The position numbers were made by a program, and so were the translations under genes. A model generated the notes under the pieces. The model searched no databases. It was not told the DNA's origin and was given only the letters and a program-made list of their open reading frames with translations. DNA of 64,000 nucleotides from DATAUD01 sp035511075 (GTDB lineage Bacteria > Verrucomicrobiota > Verrucomicrobiia > Limisphaerales > Palsa-1400): positions 74,369-138,368 of the forward strand of contig DATKFW010000002.1 in assembly GCA_035511075.1 (NCBI GenBank), written 5' to 3'. The first letter of the stretch is position 1. Every line of letters starts with the position of its first letter. Positions 53,720-62,523 of this stretch are shown here, piece by piece.

Positions 53720-54700
53720 ATGCGAATTACTGACCAAACCGAGAATATGAAAAACCAGGCGGCGAACGTTGAGCGCCGTGGCCTCGGGACCGGCTCGGAA
53801 AGGGACTTGCCTGCGAAAACAACAGTCCGGCGCACCACCAATCACAGAGGAAGCGGTTTCACGCTGATTGAACTATTGGTCGTGATTGCGATCATTGCCA
53901 TCTTAGCCGCCATGCTTTTGCCTGCGTTAAGCCGGGCAAAGGAGCAAGCCCAAGGCACCCAATGTGAGAGCAACGAAAAACAACTTGCCTTGGGGTGGAC
54001 GATGTACAATGGTGATAATCAGAGACTTCCATCCAGTACTGGCAACTCGGGCATCGTTAACGTGCAGAATACCGGCAATTATGGTGATGGCTGGTGCGTT
54101 GGCCGCATGGACGAGCCGCCTTCCGCGATCGATCCGGTGGGCTCAGAGCTCATTGCGCATTCCGCGATGTATCCTTACGTCAACAGCACGCTGGTTTATC
54201 GGTGTCCCGCCGATGTTTCCACGATGAAGGGTGCTAAGGTTTATCCATTTGGAGGGGCGGGGACAAATCGAGTTCGGAGCATGGATATGAACGCCTGGGT
54301 GGGAGACTGGGAAAATGGCGAGACTATTATGGATCCGGCTGGCCTGCCGGCAACCGCGTTTGCCAAAGTGATCGATATTATAAGACCGGCCGATACAATG
54401 CTTACTATTGATGAAAATCCCGCTACGATAAACGACTGTAATTTTGAGTGTTGGCCGGACTCCACCACTTGGACGGATATTCCAGCGACGTATCATGCTG
54501 GAGCCAACGGCATGTCGTGGTGCGATGGACATGCGGAAATCCACCTGTGGCACGATGCGACTATTCTAAACTTCAAGATCGAGATGTACGACAGTCCTAC
54601 AGGGGTTGCCCCGGCGGACGGTGGGAGGGACCTGTTCTGGCTGGAATCGCATGTCACCTACGGGCCCGAGGGTCAGACCAAAGATCCGTTCAAGGAGTGA
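53720..54700 (+). CDS. Prepilin-type H-X9-DG protein
   Basis: 326 residues. A long basic N-terminus (~47 residues) leads to the prepilin segment FTLIELLVVIAIIAILAAMLLPALSRAKEQAQ with Glu at +5. The C-terminal half includes DTMLTIDENPATINDCNFE and the HAGANGMSWCDGHAEIHLW H-X9-DG motif. A start at the second ATG (53747, GAGAAT upstream) would give a shorter leader. It is paralogous to the gene at 57394 and flanks the sensor/regulator pair with it. Confidence 0.85.
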   Translation: MRITDQTENMKNQAANVERRGLGTGSERDLPAKTTVRRTTNHRGSGFTLIELLVVIAIIAILAAMLLPALSRAKEQAQGTQCESNEKQLALGWTMYNGDNQRLPSSTGNSGIVNVQNTGNYGDGWCVGRMDEPPSAIDPVGSELIAHSAMYPYVNSTLVYRCPADVSTMKGAKVYPFGGAGTNRVRSMDMNAWVGDWENGETIMDPAGLPATAFAKVIDIIRPADTMLTIDENPATINDCNFECWPDSTTWTDIPATYHAGANGMSWCDGHAEIHLWHDATILNFKIEMYDSPTGVAPADGGRDLFWLESHVTYGPEGQTKDPFKE

Positions 54701-54746
54701 GTCGGCCTAACTGAGGTTTCGCGCGCGAATTGCAGCGCCGAGGCTT

Positions 54747-55382
54747 TCAGCGGCCGCCATGGGCTTGGTGTTTGGCGACGGCTTCCACTCGATTGCGCAC
54801 ATGCATTTTCTGGCAAATATTCTTGACGTGTGAACGAATTGTTTCCACGCCGATTCCCAATTGATCCCCAATTTCCTTGTAAATAAACCCCAAAGCCAAC
54901 AATTCCAATACTTGCCGCTCGCGCTGCGAGATGGAGTTCTTTTCATGGCCATCCGGTTTTTGGACATGGAAGTGCTCAACGACCTTGCACGCAATATGGC
55001 TCGACATTGGAGCGCCACCGGAGTCAACATCGCGCACCGCGTCCAGGAGTTCATCTGGCGGACTGGACTTGACAAGGTAGCCATTTGCTCCAGCCTTCAA
55101 TGCCCGGAAGATACGGTCCGAGTCCTCATAGACCGTCACCATGATGATCTGGGGCGCTGGATTCAGCTTTTTAAGTTGGGCAACGCAGTCGATGCCGGAC
55201 ATGCCCGGAAGCCCGATGTCCATTAGAACCACATCTGGATTCTGAGCGGGGATTTTCGCGAGCGCTTCCTCCCCCCTCGCGAAAGCTCCAATGCATTTCA
55301 GGTCCGGCGCGCTGCGCAGGATCGCGACAAGCTGCTCTCGCAACCCTTTGTCGTCCTCCACTACTACTACTGTTTTTATCAT
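54747..55382 (-). CDS. NarL/LuxR-type response regulator
   Basis: 211 residues. Receiver domain with acidic pocket (VVEDDKGLRE), phosphoacceptor Asp in VVLMDIGLPGMSG and Lys in GYLVKSSP; C-terminal LuxR-type HTH (ISQRERQVLELLALGFIYKEIGDQLGIGVETIRSHVKNICQKMHVRNRVEAVAKH). It is 27 bases downstream of the sensor kinase, so the two form a two-component operon. NarL-type regulators bind inverted repeats, making the ATCCCC-N6-GGGGAT palindromes candidate targets. Confidence 0.95.
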   Translation of the reverse strand: MIKTVVVVEDDKGLREQLVAILRSAPDLKCIGAFARGEEALAKIPAQNPDVVLMDIGLPGMSGIDCVAQLKKLNPAPQIIMVTVYEDSDRIFRALKAGANGYLVKSSPPDELLDAVRDVDSGGAPMSSHIACKVVEHFHVQKPDGHEKNSISQRERQVLELLALGFIYKEIGDQLGIGVETIRSHVKNICQKMHVRNRVEAVAKHQAHGGR

Positions 55383-55409
55383 AGCTAATTTTGCATTCGT
55401 GACCTGACT

Positions 55410-57152
55410 TTACCCGGACGCCGCAGCCCGGTCTGAGGATTGGTTCCAACGCGAATCTTCATCCGCTGGGCGCACCCGCAAGCGAAACTGGACCGTCGTG
55501 CCGGTTGCCGGAGAACTCTCGATGAGGCAGGTGCCGCCAATATCCTCCAGGCGCCGCTTCATGTTGACCAATCCATTCCCCGTGGAATTGGCAGTGGTAA
55601 CGAAGCCGCAACCATCGTCCTGGATGGACACGGTCAGCAACATTTCGGCAAAGGAAATGTGAACCTTCACTTTCGACGCCCCGGCATGTTTGATCACATT
55701 GTGCATGGCCTCCCTTGCCGCCATGCTGATATTGTGGCGAATGCGACTGGAAATTTCGATATTGCGCGGCAATTGCGAAATGTGCAGGCGGCAACTCAAT
55801 TGCGCCTGAGTGCATTGGTTATTGATTCTCTGGCGCAGGTAGTTTCCGATCGCCTCGAGATTGTCATTCTCGGGATTCACCGCCCAGACCGTTTCGTACA
55901 GGGCAGTGATGAGTTCCCGGGATTTGAGAGTGATGCGGTAGAACTCCGCCCGCGCATGTTCTGAAAACCCGGTGTTATTCTCAGCCATCCCGCTTAGCAA
56001 CGAGATTTCCGTCACCCGTGCGCCAAGGTCGTCGTGAATGTCCTGGGCAATCCGCAATCGCTCCAGCTCAAGCGCCCTCTGCTGTTCGAGGTGGCTCATC
56101 TCCAGCCGCATTTTGTGCCAGGCAAGATAGCGAACGCTCAGTGCCGAAGTAGCCACAAGCAAAACCGCAAGCAGCCCCCAAAACCAGGCCTCTTGCCAAT
56201 AGGGCAGAGGCACTCGAACGGACAACGAGGCTTCGAGGCCGGTTGGCTTCCCTAACACGGACACTTCAGCCACACGAAACTTATACGCGCCGGACGGAAG
56301 ATTCCCATACCAGTCGGCTCGATGGCCGTTGTCGCCGATGCTGTACATTTCGTTCCATTCGACCAACAGATTGTCGTTCGGAGCTACAGCCGCCGCGATC
56401 TCCCGTTTGTTGTGCCATTCCGCATGGCTCATTGGATCATCGTCCACCACCGCGAGCACCCTGGCGCCAGGATTCTCGCCAATTTCAAGAACCTTCGCCA
56501 TGCTGGGCCGCGTGCCGTCACGCGCCCAATTATCCGGCGCTTGATTGGGCGAAGTAATCTTCGCCATTTCCTGGGGCGATGGGGAGCGGAGCAATACTTC
56601 AGGGGGGCCGTTGCTTGTCGAGAGCCTGGATACAATCAAATTGTTCACTATGTAAACGCCCAACGTGGTCGGTCCGCCCGCCGAGGACACGATCACCCAC
56701 AATCGCGATGCATCCAGGGGGGCGGAAAATGTCTCGCGCCGATGGGAGAACGTGGAGGTCTCCAACGTGCCATTCCAACCCGCGCTCTCTCCGCGCGCCG
56801 TGAACACTTTCTGCGCCACCAGGTCTCCTGACGCATTGTAAAAACGGATGGTGACAAACATCTCGCCGGCCCCATCCTGCCATTCCTTGTCGAATCCCTC
56901 CAGTTTGGTGCGGAGGCGAATGACCTTGTTGCTTGAGTCGTTCTCGGGCCCAAAACTGAACACGATATTTCTTGGAAATGTGCCCAGGCTCAATTCCCTT
57001 CCGGGCTGCCATGGTAAAGGTCGATTATCCACCATCACTCCTCGAATTGCCGGCGCGTTTGCGTCTTGCGCGCCGCATATCGAAATTGCTGCCTGACCCA
57101 ATACACCCAGAAGAGACAGCACAACGGAGGTTCTGAACGCCGCCTGGGTCAT
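55410..57152 (-). CDS. Sensor histidine kinase (HisKA_3) with exported sensor domains
   Basis: 580 residues from the ATG at 57152, preceded by AAGG and followed by a signal peptide (TSVVLSLLGVLGQAAISICGA); an earlier ATG at 57269 would add 39 residues. The exported part contains a beta-rich domain (VIRLRTKLEGFDKEWQDG ... ESAGWNGTLETSTF) and a Y_Y_Y-like domain (LPSGAYKFRVAEVSVLGK) before a membrane helix (AWFWGLLAVLLVATSALSV). The cytoplasmic part has the HisKA_3 box RLRIAQDIHDDLGARV and HATPase motifs AMHNVIKHAGAS and DDGCGF. It should phosphorylate the adjacent NarL-type regulator; the signal is unknown. A partial ATCCCC half-site lies near 57231. Confidence 0.92.
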   Translation of the reverse strand: MTQAAFRTSVVLSLLGVLGQAAISICGAQDANAPAIRGVMVDNRPLPWQPGRELSLGTFPRNIVFSFGPENDSSNKVIRLRTKLEGFDKEWQDGAGEMFVTIRFYNASGDLVAQKVFTARGESAGWNGTLETSTFSHRRETFSAPLDASRLWVIVSSAGGPTTLGVYIVNNLIVSRLSTSNGPPEVLLRSPSPQEMAKITSPNQAPDNWARDGTRPSMAKVLEIGENPGARVLAVVDDDPMSHAEWHNKREIAAAVAPNDNLLVEWNEMYSIGDNGHRADWYGNLPSGAYKFRVAEVSVLGKPTGLEASLSVRVPLPYWQEAWFWGLLAVLLVATSALSVRYLAWHKMRLEMSHLEQQRALELERLRIAQDIHDDLGARVTEISLLSGMAENNTGFSEHARAEFYRITLKSRELITALYETVWAVNPENDNLEAIGNYLRQRINNQCTQAQLSCRLHISQLPRNIEISSRIRHNISMAAREAMHNVIKHAGASKVKVHISFAEMLLTVSIQDDGCGFVTTANSTGNGLVNMKRRLEDIGGTCLIESSPATGTTVQFRLRVRPADEDSRWNQSSDRAAASG

Positions 57153-57393
57153 AATGCCTTGATTCTTATCATTCTGGCCGTTTATGGCAATCTTGAAGTA
57201 TGAATCATTGATGCCGTCCTTAATTTCGGGGATGTTCTTTGGAGTGTCGCCATCTGATATAACCGCCAATGCGTTCTACACTGAGAAAAATTGGCTTCCT
57301 CGTCGTCACAACATTCGCCGCGCCGCTCCTCCCAGTCTTCGCCGGGAAGAATTTCTACTCCATAGTTACGGCTCAGAACGTGATGCCCAAATG

Positions 57394-58254
57394 CTATTTA
57401 CCTGTCGGCCCATAGGTGATATGTTGCTGCACCCATCTCAAGTCCAACCCGCCATCCTCCGGCGAAATGTCACTTGGCTGGTCGCCGGAGACAAACGGAA
57501 AATGCTTCAGAATTGCCATGTCGTGCCAACGGTGGATTTCCGCGTGCCCGTCGACCCACACGATTCCGTTGGCATTGACGTGATAGGTAGCCGGGATATC
57601 GATCCAAACTTTTTGGTCCTCCCCTGAATAATTGAGCCAGAACGCATCGTTTATCGTTGCTGGATTCTCATCCAAAAGAAGGATGGTGTCGGCCGGTTTA
57701 AAAACGGTGGAGAGTTTCTTGAATGCCGTTTCCATCGTTGGGTCCCCGCCGTTCTCAGGCCCAAAACCGACTGGCCCCAGCCACGCGTTCATCGACACAC
57801 TGCGAACCCGCGGTTCCCCCTTCCCTCCATAGGGATAAACCGTGTTGGTAGCGGTGGAGACGTCGGCCGGACATTTATAAACGAGTGTACTGGCGACGTA
57901 GGGGGTCATCGGAGAAGCTTTGATTAAAATGGTCCCAACCGGATCGGTCCAAGAGGGGGCCAAGTCCATTCGCCCGAAGCACCAACCGCCATCCTCAGAG
58001 TAATTGCCCGACGCACTCACGGAGCTGGGATCATTGGCCCCATCGGAGGACGGGAGCAGCAAAGAATCACCGGCGTACATCGCCCAGCCCAACCCAAGTT
58101 GCTTTAAATTACTTTCGCATTTGGCGCCCTGAGCCTGCTCTTTTGCAGAGGACAGGGCAGGCAAAAGCATGGCGGCCAAAATGGCAATGATCGCAATCAC
58201 GACCAGAAGTTCGATCAGCGTGAAACCGCTGCCTTTGTGGTTTACTAACTTCAT
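57394..58254 (-). CDS. Prepilin-type H-X9-DG protein
   Basis: 286 residues. A short leader (MKLVNHKGSG) precedes FTLIELLVVIAIIAILAAMLLPALSSAKEQAQGAKCESN. The C-terminal half has ADTILLLDENPATIND and HVNANGIVWVDGHAEIHRW. Closely paralogous to 53720-54700. It is upstream of the kinase/regulator operon on the same strand but with a 241-bp gap. Site 3 of the palindrome lies 48 bases before its ATG. Confidence 0.88.
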   Translation of the reverse strand: MKLVNHKGSGFTLIELLVVIAIIAILAAMLLPALSSAKEQAQGAKCESNLKQLGLGWAMYAGDSLLLPSSDGANDPSSVSASGNYSEDGGWCFGRMDLAPSWTDPVGTILIKASPMTPYVASTLVYKCPADVSTATNTVYPYGGKGEPRVRSVSMNAWLGPVGFGPENGGDPTMETAFKKLSTVFKPADTILLLDENPATINDAFWLNYSGEDQKVWIDIPATYHVNANGIVWVDGHAEIHRWHDMAILKHFPFVSGDQPSDISPEDGGLDLRWVQQHITYGPTGK

Positions 58255-58301
58255 GTGTTGGGACTAGTGTCTGTAATTCTGCCACAATCGCGCATGGGCG
58301 C

Positions 58302-58321
58302 CATCCCCTAAAGTGGGGATG
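58302..58321 (-). promoter_or_regulatory. Palindromic operator candidate, site 3
   Basis: CATCCCCACTTTAGGGGATG on the coding strand: a perfect 7-bp inverted repeat with a 6-base spacer, like sites 1 and 2. It is followed by GG and lies about 40 bases from a possible -10 box (AGAATT). Confidence 0.6.
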
Positions 58322-58484
58322 CACCTGCGAGAGGCGCTTGGCTCCTGTACGAAGGGTCTGTTAAGATTGATTGCCATTTTGTGCATGGGCAACGCGGTGT
58401 TTACTTAAGTCCAGCAGGAACTTTGTTGCGCAGGGACGTTGTCACGATGGTGTTTATAGCCGGAATATAGGATTCTTGTTGGGT

Positions 58485-61400
58485 TCAAACAACAGTCTCT
58501 TTCACCAGTAAGGGGATCTCCAGCACAAAAGCCGCGCCGTGGCCCGGGCCGTCGCTCTGGACGGTGAGAGAGCCGCCCATGTCCTGCGCGGCCAGCAAGC
58601 TGCTGTGCAAACCAAAACCATGACCATCCTTTCGGGTGGAAAAGCCTTGGGTGAAAATGTGGGCCATATTTTCCGGCGCAATGCCGATCCCGTTGTCGGC
58701 CACTTCGATGGAGATACGCTCGTCGTACTGGCGCCGAATGCGAATCGTTATCTGAGGCTCCACGTCATTACGGCCAGTGCAGGCTAATTTTGCGTTATCG
58801 AGCAGATTGAATAGGATTTGCAACACTTTGTGCCGGTCGAGCGTCGCCGGCGGCACTTCATGGTAATCACGAGTCACTTTAATGTCATGGCGGGCAAGGG
58901 CCTCGCAGCACATGCGCAGGGCGTCCTCGACGATTTCCGGCAGCCGTACTGTTTCCCAAACGCCGGAGACCTTGGCATAGTTTTGCTGTGTGGCGACAAT
59001 TTCCTTGATGTGCTGGACGCTTTCTGTGAGCAACTTGACCCTTTCAAGTAATTTGTAATGCTCGTCCAACAGGTGGGCACCAAGGCGATCAAGATGACTG
59101 GGAACATGCCGGCCATTTTCATCCTCGGTCATGAAATGGCCCAGGTCCGCCTTGTGCTCGGCCAGCAACCCGGCCAAGCGGGTCACGGCGGACACTTTGG
59201 ATTTTTGAACATGTTTGGCGATGGAGGCAGCCAGGACATTTACGCCGTTCAATACATTGCCGACATTGTGGAGAACGTTTGTGGCGACATCGGCCATGCC
59301 AGCCATGCGCGAGGTGGTGAGCATTTCTTTGTGAATTTTTTCGACTTCCATCTGGATGCGCCTGCGTTCCTCGATTTCGCGTTCGAGCAAGAGTTTCTTT
59401 TCCTCCAACTCAAGATAAATGGCTTTACGCTCCAGGATTTCCTCCTTCAGCAAGTCGGACTTTTCGGCGAGGTTGGATTCGGTCTTTTCGTGCTCCTCGA
59501 TTTCGCGCTGGAGAAGACGGGTTTCATGTGCCAAAAGCTCCTCGGTTTTTTCGTGTTCTTCGATTTCGCGGCGAAGCTCCTTGGTGCGGACTTCCACTTG
59601 CCGGTGTAGCAAACGAATCCAAACGAACGCGCCGAGCAGGATCACGACCAAGCCTCCCGCTGCCAGCAACGCCTGGCGCGCAGTAAGCCAAGGAGGACGG
59701 TCCAACAAAAAAACGTCGGAGGCATCACGGAGCAGGAGGGAGAAAGCGGCGGGGCTCTTGCCCAACTCACCGTGGGCGGCCGGCTCCATTTGACAGACGC
59801 CTGTGATGCTGACCCGGCTGCCGGAAGGGATTCTAAGCGCCTCCTTGCCTCTGAGAGGCAGGAAGGCCTGAAAAACCTTGTCGCCAGAGCGGACTTGCAA
59901 CACAAAAAGGTTGCCGAAGGTTTCACTCCCCAGGACCAGCCCATCCACTACGACTAGAGTAGAATCCAGCCTGCCGTTAACCAGTTCAGTCGCTGTCGCT
60001 TTCGCGGGCGTGACTGCAGAAGACGAGCCTATCTTACGCAGGATGGCCTCGGTCAAGACCGGGGCATAATCATGGATATCGGGGAATCCCACCACTTCAA
60101 CCTGATCGCCCACTATACAGACCTGGTCCGACGGCGGATGTCCGGTGGTCTTGGGATTCTGCCAGAAAGCCCACCATCCGCCGGCAGGCAAGCTCAGAGT
60201 CACGTCTTGTTTCCCTATGGCCATGGCGCTGCCGGAATCATCCTGGACATAATAGTTATTGTTGCCGACACACGTTAAAACTCCCTTCACTTTGACGCGG
60301 TGGATCCACTCCTTCGGGCCCCGGACTTGCCGAAGATCGTCGATCTTGCTAAGGGGCAAAGAACGGCTGTCAGGAGGAGCCTGGCGCACTTCAACAAAGA
60401 GCATGGAAGGGACGACCAATTGCACGCCTTGCAACTGGCCGCGTTCGTCAGTCGCGGCGAGACTCACTCCGCGCACGCGAATGGTGGCATCCACCAATAG
60501 CCTTACCGTAGGGACCGGGGCGGAAATGATTGTGGCCATTAACTGTCCGCTTTCGGAGGCCAGGAGCAAATGGGAGCCGTCGGTCGCCCGCACAATGGCG
60601 TCAAGTTCAACCCATTGGGCATCCGTTTGGCCGCTGGCCAACAGCCCCCAGGACGGACGCAGTGGGTCTGGCAATTCTCCGTTGCCCAGGACGCGCACGT
60701 TGTCAACCAAAACGACCGGTCCGTAAGCCGCAACTCCATGTCCTGGGGCCTGAATGGCAATCCCTTTGACTTCCACATACTCGCCAAGGGCCGGAGGGCT
60801 TTGCTTAAGCTGGGAGTTGAACCAGAGCTCAATTCCGCCGGTGCCGTCTTGTATGCAATTGCCGCCGGGCATAGTCACGACGCCACACAGCTTCACTCGA
60901 GTGAGAGTGGTGGCATTGTCCAGGGTCAGACTGCCAATTTGGTGAATGCGGGCGAGTCTGGACCGGGGCAGATTGCGAACCTGGTCGATCTTCGTCAGTA
61001 GCGATTCATTTCTGATTTGAGTGGTCTGCTGCGTACTGCTCTCCACACTATTGGCCGCCGCGCTGGTTTGATCGACGACGGAAACACTGTCCAAGCTGGG
61101 AATCCACAACCTGGCCGCTATGCGATTTCCGTTCCCATCGAACGCGACTCCACAAAGACCGTTCAGGCGCACGCGCACGCCTGAGGGGGGAGGCCTATGG
61201 GCGTGATCCAAATGCAGGACTGAGACAGGGAGAGACCGGCCATTATTGGCCACCTCAAACTCCAGATGTCCTTCCGATTCTGTCAAGAATTGCACCTGGC
61301 CCTCGGTCTCGACCCATTGGAAATCCGCCGAAAGCGGAACCTGTTGCCCAAGCTCGATCCACGCGGGCTTGGCCGGGGCGGCTGGGCCGAGGCGTTGCAG

Positions 61401-62207
61401 CCTGGGCTGCTGAACTTGGACCTGATTGGACTTCCATTGGCTGGTTCCTTCCAAGAGCACGCGCTGGCCGGGCAAGACCTCAATCTCCCCGTCGGGGGCA
61501 GTAATCTCAATGGCTCCAGTGGCATCCATCAGGCACAGCCTGCCGGTCTCCCGAACCGGCCCCGCCACTACGGCTTCGATTCGCACGGGGTAACCCTCGT
61601 TTGCGTGCGAGCGCAATTCGCGCAATTGAACCGCGTTGGTAATGACCAGGCCGGAGTGGTCGACGTATTGCCACTGAACCCACGACGAGCGCCGGTCGGG
61701 GAATTGGCTGGCGGAGTCGAGCCATTTGGTTTCCACCTGACCATCAAAAGCCTGGTAAACAGTTTCCATCTTGGGATTCTCTCCCTGGGCGGTGATGATG
61801 TCGCAGAACAGGGGCGTAGGGCTTGCATCCAAATCCGACGACCCCATCAACTCGATTTCCGCCAATTGGACTGCGTCTGCCGCAGCAGGGTCCCGGACAC
61901 GGTCAATTTGTAACCGATAGGTTTCATAGGCCAGAGTGTTGGAAATAGCGAACACAAGCCGCTGGTGGCGTTCGACAAACACCTCGCCCTTGCGCCTATC
62001 CAGCGTCACCCAAGTCTGGCCTTTGTCGTTGGAAGCCAGAAGCGTCCAAGCTTGCGGGTCGCGCTGGGGGAAATCATTGGCTGAAGTCAAGGCATACTCC
62101 CGAACAATCTTTGCGGGACCGGCATGGGATGTGGTGATCGCACAGACCGCCAATCCCAGGACGAAGCAAACCGTCTTCCTGCAGGCTCTTAGTGCGGCCA
62201 TGTTCAT
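58485..62207 (-). CDS. Large sensor histidine kinase with discoidin-like and tandem OB-fold-like exported region
   Basis: 1240 residues. Signal peptide (VCFVLGLAVCAITTSHA); then a discoidin-like domain (~35-130, LLASNDKGQTWVTLDRRKGEVF) and a long series of OB-fold-like repeats (for example TLTRVKLCGVVTM...IQDGTGGIELW; HRVKVKGVLTCV...YVQDDSGSAMA). A membrane helix near 880-900 (LLAAGGLVVILLGAFVWI) leads to a coiled coil with repeated EIEEHEKTE segments. The kinase core has the atypical H-box VATNVLHNVGNVLNGVNVLA, then HATPase motifs ILFNLLDNAKLACTG, DNGIGI and GFSTRKDGHGFGLH. No adjacent response regulator; its partner is unknown. Confidence 0.85.
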   Translation of the reverse strand: MNMAALRACRKTVCFVLGLAVCAITTSHAGPAKIVREYALTSANDFPQRDPQAWTLLASNDKGQTWVTLDRRKGEVFVERHQRLVFAISNTLAYETYRLQIDRVRDPAAADAVQLAEIELMGSSDLDASPTPLFCDIITAQGENPKMETVYQAFDGQVETKWLDSASQFPDRRSSWVQWQYVDHSGLVITNAVQLRELRSHANEGYPVRIEAVVAGPVRETGRLCLMDATGAIEITAPDGEIEVLPGQRVLLEGTSQWKSNQVQVQQPRLQRLGPAAPAKPAWIELGQQVPLSADFQWVETEGQVQFLTESEGHLEFEVANNGRSLPVSVLHLDHAHRPPPSGVRVRLNGLCGVAFDGNGNRIAARLWIPSLDSVSVVDQTSAAANSVESSTQQTTQIRNESLLTKIDQVRNLPRSRLARIHQIGSLTLDNATTLTRVKLCGVVTMPGGNCIQDGTGGIELWFNSQLKQSPPALGEYVEVKGIAIQAPGHGVAAYGPVVLVDNVRVLGNGELPDPLRPSWGLLASGQTDAQWVELDAIVRATDGSHLLLASESGQLMATIISAPVPTVRLLVDATIRVRGVSLAATDERGQLQGVQLVVPSMLFVEVRQAPPDSRSLPLSKIDDLRQVRGPKEWIHRVKVKGVLTCVGNNNYYVQDDSGSAMAIGKQDVTLSLPAGGWWAFWQNPKTTGHPPSDQVCIVGDQVEVVGFPDIHDYAPVLTEAILRKIGSSSAVTPAKATATELVNGRLDSTLVVVDGLVLGSETFGNLFVLQVRSGDKVFQAFLPLRGKEALRIPSGSRVSITGVCQMEPAAHGELGKSPAAFSLLLRDASDVFLLDRPPWLTARQALLAAGGLVVILLGAFVWIRLLHRQVEVRTKELRREIEEHEKTEELLAHETRLLQREIEEHEKTESNLAEKSDLLKEEILERKAIYLELEEKKLLLEREIEERRRIQMEVEKIHKEMLTTSRMAGMADVATNVLHNVGNVLNGVNVLAASIAKHVQKSKVSAVTRLAGLLAEHKADLGHFMTEDENGRHVPSHLDRLGAHLLDEHYKLLERVKLLTESVQHIKEIVATQQNYAKVSGVWETVRLPEIVEDALRMCCEALARHDIKVTRDYHEVPPATLDRHKVLQILFNLLDNAKLACTGRNDVEPQITIRIRRQYDERISIEVADNGIGIAPENMAHIFTQGFSTRKDGHGFGLHSSLLAAQDMGGSLTVQSDGPGHGAAFVLEIPLLVKETVV

Positions 62208-62523
62208 ATCAATCGCGCGAAGCTCGTTGAATTCCTACCGCGTTCGAAACATTACGGAAAGGCAATAATTCAGCCGGTCGATCCTAGAGGGGCCGTCGCG
62301 TGAATCGCCAGCCACACGTACTCGGACGTGCCGGCTCCTCTCGCCGGATGGAACGCCGAATCGTGCCAACAATGGAGCTGGGCGCAGTCGCTCTGATATG
62401 GCGGACGGGCACTGGCACAAGTACAAAAACCTCCGCTTTCGCAAACGTGACGCCAGCGGCCGGTCTTAACCAGCCGCTGGCTATCCACGTTTCAGCATCG
62501 TGAAACTAACACTCTGTCAAGTA
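62208..62523. other. Intergenic region upstream of the large kinase
   Basis: A 316-bp gap between two minus-strand genes. It holds no ATCCCC-N6-GGGGAT palindrome and no recognisable gene; the short plus-strand frames show no homology I recognise. Confidence 0.4.
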
